NCBI GenBank assembly: GCA_964035015.1
Contig: OZ036005.1
Coordinates: forward strand, 3,776,547-3,840,546
Direction: 5' to 3'
Source: Corallium rubrum
Lineage: Eukaryota; Cnidaria; Anthozoa; Scleralcyonacea; Coralliidae
Length of the DNA: 64,000 nucleotides
In this document: positions 31,601 to 39,890 of the stretch, in pieces
Layout: each line of letters opens with the position of its first letter
Position numbering within the stretch: position 1 is the stretch's first letter
The notes under the pieces: model-generated
Databases searched by the model: none
What the model saw: only the letters and a program-made list of their open reading frames with translations
Told to the model about the DNA's origin: nothing
Made by a program: the position numbers and the translations under genes

Positions 31601-34600
31601 CTTATACCAGACTATTTTACTCTGGCTTACTCTGGCTAAACCAGGCTATTTTACTCTATCTAACTCCAGACTATTTTACTTTGTCAAAGGCCAGCCTATT
31701 TTACTCTGGCTAACGTCAGACGATTGTATATTCTGTTGAGTGCTAGACTTCTTCTCGGTCTAACGCCAGATGATTGTACTCTGTCTAACACCAGACTATT
31801 CTACTTTGTGTAAGTGGCTAACGCTATAGATAATTTTACTCGTCAAAGAGAGGCCCTTCAGTGACAAAGGAGGTAAGAAAAAACATATGAGCAGGGGGGT
31901 GGTGGGAGCTTAAACGCCGGATAATGTGTTAGAGAAATAGAATGAGTGTGGATAACCGAGTCGAACCGCTTATTAAAACCATTTAGCGAGGAACTATTTT
32001 AAAGCTCCGGAGATTCTCGATGAAAGGCCGAGAGAAGGCCAAAATGTCCCTCCTCTACCTCAAACTCTCATCTAACGTAATAGTTACTGCTTATAACGGT
32101 CGCTACAAAAATGGTTTCGCATTAAGATCGATCTAACTTGGATCAATCTCGCATCGATCTCCAGGTTTGCTTGGAGAAAATGTTGTACTTGTTTAGATCG
32201 ATCTCACACTCGTTTAGATCAATCTCAGAGTTTTTTAGATTGTATAATCTTAGACCCGTGTAGATCAATCTCGCGCTCGTTTAGACCAATCTTTAGATCA
32301 ACCTTGCACTCGTTTAGATCAATCTCACACTTTTTATAGATCAATCTCACACTCGTTTAGATCAATCTCATACTCGCTTAGATCAATCTCACACTCGGAT
32401 CAAGTTTAGATCAATCTCACACTCATACATACATACACACATACATACATACATACATACATACATACATACATACATACATACATACATACATACATAC
32501 ATACATACATACATACATACATACATACATACATACATACATACATACATACATACATACATACATAATTTATTTATACACGGTAAAATCATCAGTATAA
32601 CTATTTACATCACTAAGGAAGTTAACAAGAATAAAACTAATTAAATATATTACAATTCTATTACACTAAAAAGAAGTAAAGAAGTTAAACAACAATTAAG
32701 ATTGTGTAATTCCGAGTTTATTTCAGGCTCAAGTTCACCTAGGCTTCCAGCAGAGGCTTATATTTGTGTCGTCTGCGAATAAATTAGCTGAGGCCTTACA
32801 GAGGCAGTTCGGCAGATCATTGATGTAAATCAAAAAAAGCAAAGGGCCAATAATGCTCCCTTGAGGTACCCCACAGCTAATTTCACTAGATTAGAGAAAC
32901 AACCATTTACACTGCATTTTTGGCTCCAGTTGCTCAGATAAGAATTAAACCACCTGAGGGCATCTATATCGACTCCATAGTTTGCAAGTTTACGAAGTAG
33001 AATTTCGTGGTCAATAGTATCAAAGGCCTTCTTTAAGTCAATGAAAATAACTCCATTAAGAAGGCCCTTGTCTATATTGACTGACCAGTTATTAGTAGCT
33101 TCAACTAATGCTGTAAGTGTGCTATGGAGTGAGCAAAAACCAGATTGACAGTTAGTTAAAAGTTTGTTTCTGTCAAGGTAATCGTAAAACTGGTTATATA
33201 TTATTTTCTCAAATATTTTCGAGACAATTGGTAGAATCGAAATTTGGCGGTATTTGCTGAGTTAAATTTGGACCTATATTCGTGAAATATTCATTAAAGG
33301 TCTCAGCCATTGCAGTAGGAGAATTAATAATTTCTTCTCCAAGTTTAGTTTGAGAGATATTTTGTGATTTGCTACATTTACGAGAATTCAGCTCATTGAT
33401 GAGTTTCCAAGTTTTGCGAGGATTAGTTTTACTAGCTTCTAGATTTTCTGTAAAATACCGTTGTTTAGCCGCTCTAATTGTATTGTTGGTTTGATTTCTC
33501 GCATATTTGTATTGTTGCCATGACAATGCATCATTCTTGGATATTGGCTGCTTTTTAAGATAATCTCGTTTGTGCATTTTTCGCATTAATTCATTTGTAA
33601 TCCAAGGTGAGTCCTTTTTGCCAACACGTTTGCTCTGATATGGCGCATATTTATCAATAGTTTCCATAATCATTTTTTTCCAGAGGTTCCACATATCGTC
33701 CGGATTTGTTTGAATGTGGACATCATCCCATGATTTCTGTGATAAATCACAAAGGAATCCATCCTTATTAAATTTTTTATAAGTACGTGTTTGAATTATA
33801 CGTGTGGCTCCTTGTTCATAATGGGTTTTACGAGTCGCATAGATCATTGAATGGTCACTAATACCAAGATGTAGAACCCCTGAGTTAATTATTTTTTGAG
33901 GTGAGTTTGTCACACACAAATCAATCAACGTTTGCGAATTAAGAGTAACTCGTGTTGGTTCAGTAATCAATTGACTTAGCCCATAAAGATCAAATAAACT
34001 CTTTAGATTAGAGGCATTGGATGAAATTTCTGTAGTGTAGGTAGCAAATCACAATTAATATCCCCAAGCAGATGACATACTCTATACCCTCAGCGTCAAT
34101 CTTGTCAATTAATTTCTCAAATGCGTTAAAAATATTGACTGGAGAACTCGGAGGTCTATACCAAGTGCTGACCAGAAATGATTTAGAGCGTGGTTTGGTA
34201 ATTTCAATACTCAGATACTCTAATAACGTGTCGTCTAGATCGTGATAAACATACGCCACCGCCATTTCTGCCATTTACATTACGGTCTTTTCTCACGACT
34301 TCAAAACCTGGCAGGTGTATTTCATTATCATGAATAATTAATCTAATTTAGTTTCGTTTATTGCAAGAATGTCGATTTTAGAAGTGTTCATAAATACCCT
34401 AAGCTCATCAATGTGAGCTAATAAACTATTAATATTTAAACATGCCAATGCTAAACCACGACCCGTTATATTAGAGTCTAAAATAATTGACTTACCCTCT
34501 GAACTTGACATGAAAGGAGTTTCCTGGAGCACAGCTGTTTTATCGGATTTCCAGTCGGCAATAACCTAGTCTTCTCAAATAATTTATAAAGTTACGAGCC

Positions 34601-35695
34601 ATTTGTGTTGTCCCTAGTTTGTTCAATTAAACCACTTCGGTTTAAATGTCGATCGGCTGAAATATTACTGTGATCTATGTATCTCCAGTTGTTCTGAGTA
34701 CAGAATTGTTTTAGAATCTTATTAACATCAATAATTTTTCTAGGTAGAGATTCGTTATCTGATCTATTTATTAAACTAGATATAGCAACCTTCGCTGATG
34801 ATTTATCTTCTACCATTCGAGCCAAATCAATTATTTCCTCAGCGCAGGAACATGGTACTTTGATTGTATCTTTACTTGATAACCTTCTACATTTTTTAAG
34901 GATCGAATCTCCAACAATGTAAATTTCCTTTTTCTTGGATTGATGAATCTCACACTCGTTTAGATCAATCTCAAACTCGTTTGAGAACAATCTCTCACTC
35001 GTTTAGATCAATCTCGCACTCGTTTAGATCAATCTATCACTCGTTTAGATCAATCTCACACTCGTTTAGATCAATGTCGTACTCGTTTAGAACAATCTCA
35101 AACTCGTTTGAGAACAATCTCACACTCGTTTAGATCAATCTCTCACTCGATCGTTTAGATCAATCTCAGACTCGTTTTGAACTATCTCAAACTCGTTTGA
35201 GAACAATCTCACACTCGTTTGAGAACAATCTCACACTCGTTTAGATCAATCTCTCACTCGATCGTTTACATCAATCTCACACTCGTTTAGATTGATCGCA
35301 TTTCCGAGTGTTTAGAAGTCGGATCATTTCTTTACTTAGATCGATTTACCTTACTCTAGTATTGAGGGTCTCTAGGATCTAGTCCATGTACCAACTTAGT
35401 TACAAAGGCTGTTCCAAGAGAAAGGTTTTATAGCAGTTTATTAATTTAACTGTTACCAACTCATTTTTTCTTAAGCGTCAACCACTGGTGTTTTACTGTA
35501 TTGGCTCTGCAATAACTTTTAACCGCATCCGCAGTTGGTATATAGCGATATAGATTATTCCACATGAGTCCGGTATAGAAAAGTCAAGAAAAACTCACCT
35601 GCATCTTGCTCTCCGACTGCCCGAGCGTCTACTGTCAATCCCTGAAGGATAAGAACAAGCAAGGCTTGTATAAGAGTTAGTCTCCATCGATTCAT
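17176..35695 (-). CDS. Secreted tyrosinase-like protein, copy A (six exons, ~546 aa)
   Basis: Gene model by splice sites, minus strand: exon 1 35695-35599, exon 2 26621-26505, exon 3 26001-25885, exon 4 25294-25139, exon 5 24479-23760, exon 6 17609-17176 with TAA. Every intron has GT..AG ends and phase 1, and the joined frame stays open. Domains: signal peptide (1-~26), Asn/Gly-rich and Pro-rich linkers (33-110), a basic Arg/Pro-rich segment (111-162), a Thr/Pro mucin-like stretch (~175-257), a Cys-rich stretch (CHRVCVC), the CuA-like region ([26 protein letters not shown]) and the CuB-like region ([20 protein letters not shown]). Tyrosinases oxidise phenols at a two-copper site. Here His327, 345 and ~489 remain, but the positions expected to hold the second CuA His (336) and the first two CuB His (462, 466) are Glu, Asn and Tyr. 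It may therefore be a non-catalytic extracellular protein. Intron 5 contains the 5-kb element. Confidence 0.85.
19291..19998 (-). CDS. Zinc-ribbon protein of the virus-like element (function unknown)
   Basis: The frame is open from ~19998 to the stop at 19291. No ATG precedes the conserved part: the usual start seems lost, and a GTG at 19905 is the first alternative. The N-terminal ~100 residues form an ordered-looking domain ([29 protein letters not shown]). An acidic linker ([13 protein letters not shown]) follows. The C-terminus carries four paired CxxC motifs (CERC, CPKC, CNVC, CTVC), suggesting two zinc ribbons. I associate such proteins with multicopy virus-like elements of marine invertebrates, but I cannot name a function. 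It may be decayed. Confidence 0.5.
   Translation of the reverse strand, partial: YKDPHSNPEHDGERLHDDFRVKEILSHFDYGVDEATASSLLNSLHASYVNLTWNPKGEIVYQGRTIPNTKIAELVEYCVSPYVSGIPEPAGLNVFVRGLADINIDKNLIENVRVLTMLTQAEEEETESESENEETSSKEDSEHDKDYTEIESENSIIDKPVDCERCQNPVNFTHVIECPKCLWKYFNKCVIRNLICNVCGTEFKTHDPCLRIIRCTVCPYASVTDRSLNNQEFSV
20012..20328 (-). pseudogene. Frameshifted small virus-like peptide gene (adintovirus/adenovirus pX-like)
   Basis: An N-terminal piece from ATG at 20328 ([27 protein letters not shown]) and a C-terminal piece ending at 20012 ([20 protein letters not shown]) lie in different frames that meet near 20210. A one-base change breaks the gene. The basic start, the AL..ASPEQ segment and the lysine-rich motif before a hydrophobic Gly-rich tail resemble the small core peptide common in adintovirus/Polinton-like elements. 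This identification is from memory of the pattern and is moderate. Confidence 0.5.
20380..20990. repeat. ~600-bp polypurine (GAG/GGA/GAAA) tract
   Basis: Almost pure purine on the plus strand, built of (GAG)n with AAA interruptions. All three plus frames and two minus frames stay open only because of composition (Glu/Lys, Arg/Lys, Leu or Ser/Phe runs), so I do not call a protein. It separates the two divergent gene blocks of the virus-like element. Such mirror-repeat polypurine DNA can form triplex (H-DNA). Confidence 0.8.
20997..22295 (+). CDS. Packaging-type ATPase with N-terminal C2H2 zinc finger (virus-like element)
   Basis: 432 aa from ATG at 20997. A single C2H2 finger ([20 protein letters not shown]) occupies residues ~20-44. 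The P-loop ATPase follows: Walker A GCTQSGKT at ~70-77, Walker [11 protein letters not shown] at ~145-154, and a sensor-like segment ([20 protein letters not shown]) typical of FtsK/HerA-like A32-type genome-packaging ATPases of Polintons, adintoviruses and large DNA viruses. The last ~150 residues are Gln/Pro-rich. The frame is intact, unlike its neighbours. The upstream frame is Gly-rich repeat, so the ATG after the polypurine tract is the sensible start. A later ATG just before the finger is an alternative. Fusion with a zinc finger is uncommon in viral packaging ATPases. Confidence 0.75.
   Translation: MTFSRNVYSAHALQRVNMSYVCSTCGKTFSTLFNMQRHIKNFHKNSTYSRPAHLLNDATVMQHPFTCIVAGCTQSGKTVWVKTLLENAKTTINPPPERIIWCYGQWQPMYLEMIKTIPGIEFYEGIPSDIDSDNFLEVSQRNLIVLDDLMDQSGRDKRIANLFTKGSHHRNLSMFYIVQNIFHQGKETRNISLNAHYIVLFKSPRDKQQISVLARQVNPGHVHEFMKSYEEATSRPHGYLMLDLKPTTDDDHRLKTNVLPGENSSSLQQQLGSFIQKQSYQLPPIVNAMYNTEQKMQDIVQAPQLTPDEKNILYSNQLGRFLTFQNQLQNQAQPLTNLQTQQNTENLTPEKKQGTDDLPWSFHATPKTYFVTPPPTVEQPTLKHNFFHNWESSSDWKESDLAKMTPDDREEYEHHLLMTRSKYLPMTKEDVS
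23760..24479 (-). CDS. Tyrosinase-like copy A, exon 5 (mucin-like and CuA-like regions)
   Basis: The acceptor AACGTTTCAG|TCATG joins exon 4, and the donor GGCACAG|GTATAC follows CVGT. The exon carries [14 protein letters not shown] units, about eight TTTVEP-like hexads, the Cys-rich segment, and the CuA-like segment with KHRTH and FLPWHR but GIEQ where a His is expected. It is one third the size of its counterpart in copy B. Confidence 0.85.
24601..25090. repeat. (TTGTG)n satellite in intron 4 of copy A
   Basis: A pure TTGTG pentamer tract interrupted by a short degenerate block at ~24860-24905 and ended by (GGTGT)n. The long open frames seen in every frame are artefacts of the period. It lies wholly between exon 5 and exon 4. 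Confidence 0.9.
25139..25294 (-). CDS. Tyrosinase-like copy A, exon 4 (basic Arg/Pro segment)
   Basis: The acceptor TTGACAACAG|GA and the donor CGCTTTG|GTAAGA define 156 nt. The exon encodes [20 protein letters not shown] then an Arg-rich run ending HCGVYYVRF. The basic proline-rich composition suggests a linker or a binding segment to an acidic or carbohydrate partner. Confidence 0.8.
25885..26001 (-). CDS. Tyrosinase-like copy A, exon 3
   Basis: The acceptor TTTTCATTAG|GC and the donor GTTTTAG|GTATGA bound 117 nt encoding [20 protein letters not shown] and more, a low-complexity Pro/Ser linker. Copy B has one codon fewer. Confidence 0.75.
26035..26400. repeat. Low-complexity G/T repeats in intron 2 of copy A
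   Basis: Runs of GTTGTTG/GGTGGTG and a clean (TTTTG)n tract at ~26165-26235. Open frames here reflect composition only. Copy B has a longer, differently arranged version at ~50085-50560 without the TTTTG tract. Confidence 0.8.
26505..26621 (-). CDS. Tyrosinase-like copy A, exon 2 (Asn/Gly-rich)
   Basis: The acceptor CATTTTTAG|CC joins exon 1 in phase 1, and the donor TACCAAG|GTGAGT ends it. It encodes [20 protein letters not shown] and SIEQHYQ. One NPNSYG unit is present, against six N-x-P-N-S/G-Y-G type units in copy B. Confidence 0.75.
26622..27079. other. Intron 1 sequence, no gene
   Basis: Starts with sequence shared with copy B (GCAACAGCACAAGAGCAACA) and then diverges from copy B at ~26760. 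A short open frame at 26766-27002 has no recognisable features. Confidence 0.4.
27080..28023 (+). pseudogene. Penelope-like element fragment: C-terminal GIY-YIG region, interrupted by a SINE
   Basis: The translation shows [30 protein letters not shown], then [22 protein letters not shown] and, after the insertion, [12 protein letters not shown]. This series is typical of the region leading into the GIY-YIG endonuclease at the end of Penelope-like reverse transcriptases. The frame is broken near 27310 and by the SINE at 27517-27773. No reverse transcriptase core remains. It is absent from copy B, so it is probably a copy-A-specific insertion. Confidence 0.6.
27517..27773 (+). mobile_element. 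tRNA-derived SINE with 13-bp target duplication
   Basis: CAATTTAAAGTTA occurs at 27504-27516 and again at 27774-27786. Between them lies an element starting ATTCGAGTGTAGAATATA, with a tRNA-like core (GGCCTCCGTGGCTCAGTGG, GGTCGTGGGTTCAATTCCTG) flanked by inverted arms (AAGTCCAAACCGGGACC / CTCCCGGTTTGGACTT). It interrupts the Penelope GIY-YIG reading frame. A ~13-bp duplication is the mark of LINE-driven retroposition. Confidence 0.75.
28020..28330. repeat. Dispersed repeat (third member of the 325-560 family)
   Basis: Shares the TGAGGAGGTTTTC and AAAACCGACTCAATCGTGAT motifs with 325-560 and 8075-8360, and carries inverted arms around TATATGACTTATATCCC. Confidence 0.45.
28340..28590. mobile_element. 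~250-bp palindromic MITE
   Basis: GCACGTGTGATTTTGTTTAC on the left is mirrored by AAAATCACACGTGC on the right. The arms, including GGTAGAGCGAATATAGTATA and ACTGACAGTT, pair almost throughout and meet at ~28465. It is followed by (TA)n at ~28609-28677. Confidence 0.75.
28795..29200. repeat. tRNA-derived SINE-like repeat (shared with 53978-54360)
   Basis: The central part reads AGGTAGAGCGGCGAACCGC then ACCGAGTTCGAATCTCGCTC, i.e. a truncated A-box side and a good B-box. It ends near CATGGGCACTTTAAC, an end motif shared with the MITE at 2190-2667. Present in both duplication copies. Confidence 0.5.
29201..29554. other. Intron 1 sequence shared with copy B; tRNA-like piece at the end
   Basis: No gene. 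Positions ~29505-29554 begin a minus-strand tRNA-like sequence (GATTTGAACCCGCGACCTTC) that is interrupted by the next element. Confidence 0.4.
29555..29908. mobile_element. MITE with 9-bp target duplication, copy-A-specific
   Basis: It begins ACTGATCTCAAATAATAGAC, and the inverted end is TACTATTTGAGATCAGT. CGCTCGACC is duplicated on both sides (29546-29554 and 29909-29917). Copy B is uninterrupted at this point (~54680), so insertion followed the duplication or was lost. A 9-bp duplication fits a Mutator-type source. Confidence 0.7.
30019..30526. mobile_element. Copy-A-specific insertion rich in palindromes
   Basis: Copy B runs directly ATCATAATTATAGCTAACAA at ~54781, whereas copy A holds ~500 extra bases. 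Inside are a perfect 59-bp palindrome (30124-30182, GATCGAACTTCGATC centre) and a ~150-bp imperfect palindrome (30369-30520, centre CAGCCTTCGGCTTCGG). No coding potential beyond chance frames. Confidence 0.65.
30527..31150. other. Intron 1 sequence shared with copy B
   Basis: Non-repetitive sequence matching ~54790-55390. An ATG at 30994 (minus) opens [16 protein letters not shown], which resembles the start of tyrosinase-like exon 1 ([16 protein letters not shown]) but lacks a clear TATA box and donor. It may be a decayed duplicate signal exon. Confidence 0.4.
31160..31850. repeat. ~24-bp minisatellite (CCAGACTATTTTACTCTGTC-type), copy A
   Basis: About 25-30 imperfect units of CCAGACTATTTTACTCTGTC plus TAAC. 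The counterpart in copy B (55430-56130) has a different unit order, showing internal turnover. It lies in intron 1. Confidence 0.85.
32130..32425. repeat. ~21-bp minisatellite (ACTCGTTTAGATCAATCTCAC)
   Basis: Imperfect units of CTCGTTTAGATCAATCTCAC. The array resumes at ~34945-35300 after the LINE, so the LINE inserted within or beside it. Copy B has a short uninterrupted version at 57860-58105. Confidence 0.8.
32426..32566. repeat. (TACA)n tetranucleotide tract, LINE 3' tail
   Basis: A pure ATAC/TACA tract immediately beyond the TAAATAAATT end of the minus-strand LINE, so it is probably the simple-repeat tail of that retrotransposon, later expanded. Confidence 0.8.
32567..34960 (-). pseudogene. 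Non-LTR retrotransposon (CR1/jockey-like LINE), internally deleted, copy-A-specific
   Basis: In the minus direction I can read four parts in order. First, a [11 protein letters not shown] segment like the SGNH/esterase-type ORF1 remnant (~34990-34592). Second, AP-endonuclease pieces ([39 protein letters not shown]; 34532-~33850). Third, reverse transcriptase motifs ([43 protein letters not shown]; ~33250-32745). Fourth, a 3' UTR ending in the tetranucleotide tail. The part after FADD is missing and several frameshifts are present, so it is dead. Copy B lacks it entirely at the matching minisatellite. Confidence 0.8.
34945..35300. repeat. Continuation of the 21-bp minisatellite beyond the LINE
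   Basis: Further units with variants TTGAGAACAATCTCACACTC and GATCAATCTCTCACTCG. The array then ends before unique promoter-upstream sequence shared with copy B. Confidence 0.8.
35599..35695 (-). CDS. Tyrosinase-like copy A, exon 1 (signal peptide)
   Basis: The ATG at 35695 encodes [20 protein letters not shown] followed by [12 protein letters not shown], a clear secretory signal. The donor GATGCAG|GTGAGT ends it in phase 1, compatible with exon 2 nine kilobases downstream. The ATG follows a TATA box by ~58 nt. An upstream in-frame ATG lies before the TATA box and is unlikely to be used. Confidence 0.8.
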
Positions 35696-35752
35696 GTTTC
35701 TGATCGACTTCAGAACTTTCTCTTTTTGACATTCTCTTTCAATTCGTTTCTT

Positions 35753-35768
35753 CTTATATAGGGCCAAT
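35753..35768 (-). promoter_or_regulatory. Core promoter (TATA and CCAAT) of tyrosinase-like copy A
   Basis: The minus strand reads ATTGGCCCTATATAAG: an inverted CCAAT directly adjoining a TATA box, ~58 nt before the ATG. It is conserved exactly in copy B. The unusual closeness of CCAAT and TATA suggests the CCAAT may be coincidental. Confidence 0.55.
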
Positions 35769-36109
35769 ACCAAACAAAGGCTGCTGTGTTGTCTTTATAC
35801 CTTCATCTCGAATACTTGGATATCAAAGTACTTCTTTTTTAACTTATAGTGACCTTGAATATCTATCATTCTGACTTTGTCAACCTGCATGTACATGTGA
35901 CTATACCGCTGATAAGACAAAGACCCTTTTCAAAAGAGCAGTCGAGAGAACAATCCGAATAATTCGCAGTCGATTATTCCCCATGCACGAACAACGATTC
36001 AAGTACTTCCCAAATGTCTGGCGATCAATGGCGATCTTCTCGACTATAAAGTCATAGTGTCGAATATTTGGCGATATAGCTGTCGACTATAACGTAAATT
36101 CAGTCCAAG

Positions 36110-36341
<232 letters not shown>

Positions 36342-36482
36342 GAAACAGGTTGATATTACGGCTACTACTAACGTGCGAGGTTAACGGTAGTCACAACAAG
36401 TACTATAGAGTGCTGCGTAGGCAGTATTTATATAGGGATAGATCAAACTAAAAAGGATTAGTTTTGATAATGAAATCACGGC

Positions 36483-38031
36483 TGACGTTTTGAGCGGAGC
36501 TCTTCATCAGAGCTCTTCATCAGAGCAAAATGTGAATGATATAGGCTTTATGCTATCATTTGACGTTGTCTCTTTACTACTCAAATCAGTAGAGCGAGAC
36601 ATGGATGATTTTTTTATCGCTTCCGAAGTGTCAGTTTTATTAACCGCAGATCATATTTCAAAGCAATCACGAGGTGTATTCTCATGTACCACGTGATAAA
36701 CATCCAATCGTTAACTCGTAACTTATCACGTGGTACATAAGAATACACCTCGTGATTGCTTTGAAATTGATCCGCGGTTAACAAAACTGACACTTCGGAA
36801 GCGATAAAAAAATCATCCATGTCTCGCTCTACTGATTTGAGTAGTATTTACCTTATACTACTACCAACAACCAAGACAATTACAGTGGAAAGCGAGATCC
36901 AGCCTAGACAAGGAAGATATGCCTCTCCACCGAATTCCACTTTCTAGACTCCTCCCACAAACACGTATCTGGCACACCTATGCATGGGATCACTCTCTCC
37001 ATGCAGTTTCCTGGCAGAAGCTGTAATACAAAACGTGGAACAAAAAACCGTCACCAACAACAACGACGTTATAGTTTATGGAAGAGATACGTCGACGACG
37101 TATTCTCAGTAATAAAGACAAACAAATTTAATAACGTACTACAAACTATCAACAACACCACTGACCACATTACGTTTACGAAAGAAGAAGAACATGACAA
37201 CAAACTTGCTTTCCTAGATGTCCTTCTAACCAAAACCAACGACGGTACTCTTGACACACAAGTATAGCCTACAGAAAGAAAACGCATACGGACCAAATAC
37301 TAAACTACAACAGTAACCACCCCATCCAACACAAGATGGAATCTGAGCCTAACACAAGATCAGCTGCATCAAAACATTATTCAACCGAATTGAAACACTG
37401 CAAACACTCAACAATCTAGCTAAACAAGACGAACAAAGCTACCTCTCGACTACAACACCTTTCTTAAGAACAACTACCCCAAAAACTTTATCAACAAAGT
37501 CACATCACTAAAGAAAAAGAACACTACAACACAACCGAACCAGACTAAACAAGAAAAGATATGGACAGCCTTCCCATATATTCACACCATATCTGAGATA
37601 ACAGCCAGATTACTACGACAACATAATATATATAGAGGTAGCCCACAAACCAGTCCACAATTTTGCAACCAACTTCACTAAACACAAAGATAGGATTACC
37701 AACACAGACCGACGCAACGCCATCTACATTTTTTCCATGCCACGACTGTCCACAACAATACATAGGAGAGACATCAAAGAAAGTAGAAACACGACTGACA
37801 GAACACAAAAACGCTATTAGACGACACGACCCTAGATCTCTTCCGGCAAACCACGCAGACGACTATGGACACACTTTTGACTGGTCACAAACAAAGATAC
37901 CAGGCCAAGCCACTATAAGATTTTCTCGCGAATTCAAAGAAGCCTGGCACAGCATCGACAGATCCACATTCAATCGACGCACAGAAATACCCACAGCCTA
38001 CCGTCAATTTAAACATGATTGTTTGAGTTGA
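36483..38031 (+). pseudogene. Penelope-like retroelement fragment (RT core and GIY-YIG), copy A
   Basis: Preceded by a degenerate minus-strand hammerhead (TTTTGAGCGGAGCTCTTCATCAG). Readable motifs: FMLSFDVVSL of the RT palm, RYVDDVFSVI (catalytic YVDD), LAFLDVLLTK, HPIQHK, and in the last part CHDCPQQYIGETSKKVETRL with TEHKNAIRRHD, the GIY-YIG nuclease characteristic of Penelope-like elements. The N-terminus is deleted, frames shift near 37265 and 37640, and a TA-flanked MITE at 36577-36844 interrupts the palm. It is non-functional, and lies just upstream of the tyrosinase promoter in divergent orientation. Confidence 0.8.
36577..36844. mobile_element. 268-bp palindromic MITE inserted at TA in the Penelope fragment
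   Basis: It starts CTACTCAAATCAGTAGAGCG and ends with the exact inverse, with arms pairing over ~125 bp. TA lies on both sides. Copy B shows the empty site CTCTTTATTTACC at ~59300. TA duplication indicates Tc1/mariner-type mobilisation after the segmental duplication. Confidence 0.85.
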
Positions 38032-38097
38032 TGGAATAAAGCGTGCAGATTATAATCCATCAAACAATATCCACAACACAAGCACATAAGAAGAACC

Positions 38098-38406
38098 AGT
38101 GCCGGATTAACCTTCCCAGGGCTGGGGGGCAAAAATATTTTAGGGCCGGTCATAAAATGAGAGATTGATCGGATCCTCGGAGGTTCGTATTTAGGCTGCC
38201 TCAGGTACCACTCCCCTCCCGCTTTCAAACAGAAGACCGCCCGTGGCTGAGATAGCGTGTGATTTTCTCAGGTTCGGACTTTGAAAGTCAAGTTCGGACT
38301 TTCAAAGAGAAACTGCATCATTATTTTATTCACTCATTTTCTTGGGCCTGTCAGAATCTGGGGCCGGGGGCAAATGGCCCCTTTGCCCCACAGGTAATCT
38401 GCCACT
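38098..38406. mobile_element. 309-bp MITE with 10-bp target duplication, copy-A-specific
   Basis: AAGAAGAACC is present at 38088-38097 and again at 38407-38416. Copy B has a single copy (ATAAGAAGAACCCAATGAC at ~60529). The ends AGTGCCGGATTA and TAATCTGCCACT are imperfect inverted repeats. Internal GGGGGCAAA / TTTGCCCC arms pair too. Confidence 0.8.
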
Positions 38407-38416
38407 AAGAAGAACC

Positions 38417-38848
38417 CAATAACACCGGAGCTTAGCCCGGTTTCTAGCCTTTCGTTTCCGCCATGAGCTTGGCCGCGTAGTCAGTTTGGGTTCTTGGGAA
38501 GACTGGGGAAGGCTAGAAACGATATAATATTGTTCTTGACTTTAACCAAAGCTATCGTTTCCATTCTTTGGGTAAACTTTACAGAGTGGATCTATTGCAA
38601 TTCAAATTTTCATAAATAAATTATACGCTATCTGAATTAATCGAGTTCTTTAATAAACCGGCCAATCCGATTTTATACAATGCCATGGTTGCTGTGCGTG
38701 TTTTCATTGGTTGTTGTCCATGATCTATTAGAGGACAGACACATGGACACGTCAGATCACGTCAGCTGACTTGCTTTTTTCTTTCTTCATGCCCCAAAAT
38801 CCGGCAAGATTTCCGATAAAAACCTTTTTTAATTTTTGTATTGTATAA
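38417..38848. other. Right edge of duplication copy A and unique spacer
   Basis: Similarity to copy B ends near 38512. Positions 38513-38848 are unique, AT-rich and without a recognisable gene. Confidence 0.45.
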
Positions 38849-39034
38849 AACAAATAGATTCCATTTTTTGTTGTCTGTTCAGTTATAGATGCACAGAAGA
38901 CGTAACAACGTGGTAAGAACATCAGTGACCCACTCGACTGCTTCTCGTGGGCCACTTTTTTGTTCTTACCACGTTGTGACGTCATCTATGCATCTATAAC
39001 TGAACAGACAACGGCAAAATGGAATCTATTTGTT
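38849..39034. mobile_element. 186-bp palindromic MITE between the duplication copies
   Basis: AACAAATAGATTCCATTTT and its inverse AAAATGGAATCTATTTGTT form the ends. TTCAGTTATAGATGCA and ACGTGGTAAGAAC are mirrored inside. It sits at the junction between duplicated units. Confidence 0.75.
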
Positions 39035-39177
39035 AAACATTACATTACCTTACATTACATATAATAAATATTAAAAAAACAACAAAAATATATATAGTAT
39101 ATATATAGTATAATATAGTATAATATAATAGTATAGTATAGTATAGTATAGTATAATATAGTATAATATAGTATATA

Positions 39178-39235
<58 letters not shown>

Positions 39236-39395
39236 ATTGTTTGGGTTTATCAATAATCTAGGATATATGATGTTTAACCTAAGAAAATCGAACAGAAAGT
39301 TTATGCAAATCAGGATATTATATATAAATAAGTTTTGTGGAAACACCACGTAAAATATTTCTTTGCTAAGCTTTCGGCCAGTTGACTCAGGCCTT

Positions 39396-39699
39396 TACCC
39401 TGCGAGTCAGAGCCCCTTTCCGACCTACGCAGGCTTCGGGGGAAAGTGGGCTCTGCCAACAAACTCGATATTTCTTTTTGAGCATGCGTGAATGGTTGCC
39501 AAGATACTATTTTGGGCCCAGCTCTAACGCGTTACTTGCTATAATCCTGCTAACGCGTGTTCATAAACTAGAACTTGTTTGACCAGTTTAAAACCTGACT
39601 GACTCGCCCCAAACTTGAGGCGAAGATCGAGTTTGTTGGCAGAGCCCACTTTCCCCCAAAGCCTGCGTAGGTCGGAAAGGGGCTCTGACTCGCAGGGTA
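39396..39699. mobile_element. MITE with TCAGGCCTT duplication (copy B counterpart of 16494-16798)
   Basis: Same ends and same 9-bp duplication as in copy A, so it predates the segmental duplication. Confidence 0.75.
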
Positions 39700-39846
39700 T
39701 CAGGCCTTCATCAGAGCAATGAGAACATTCTTGATTTTGTTTTCTAATTAATAAAATTAACGTGATACGCCATGATTGTATTCGTACGTGATTTAATTGA
39801 TCAGTTGCTTAGTTTATAAATAACGTGAGCCAACAACTTGTTGTCA

Positions 39847-39890
39847 TTGCTCTGATGAAGTCCTGAGTCAACAGACCGAAAGCTTAGCAA
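39847..39890 (+). ncRNA. Degenerate hammerhead ribozyme motif
   Basis: The core bases CTGATGA and CGAAA and stem I (TTGCT/AGCAA) are intact, but stem II (GTCCTG versus CAGACC) carries two mismatches relative to the perfect stem at 16943-16986. Activity is doubtful. Confidence 0.45.

Noticed and set aside
32389..32592. Met-Tyr-Val-Cys repeat frame, and similar frames at 53619-54048, 36044-36341 and 63356-63779
   Set aside because: Microsatellite translations: (TACA)n, (CA)n/(TA)n, (AAGC)n and (TTCG)n.
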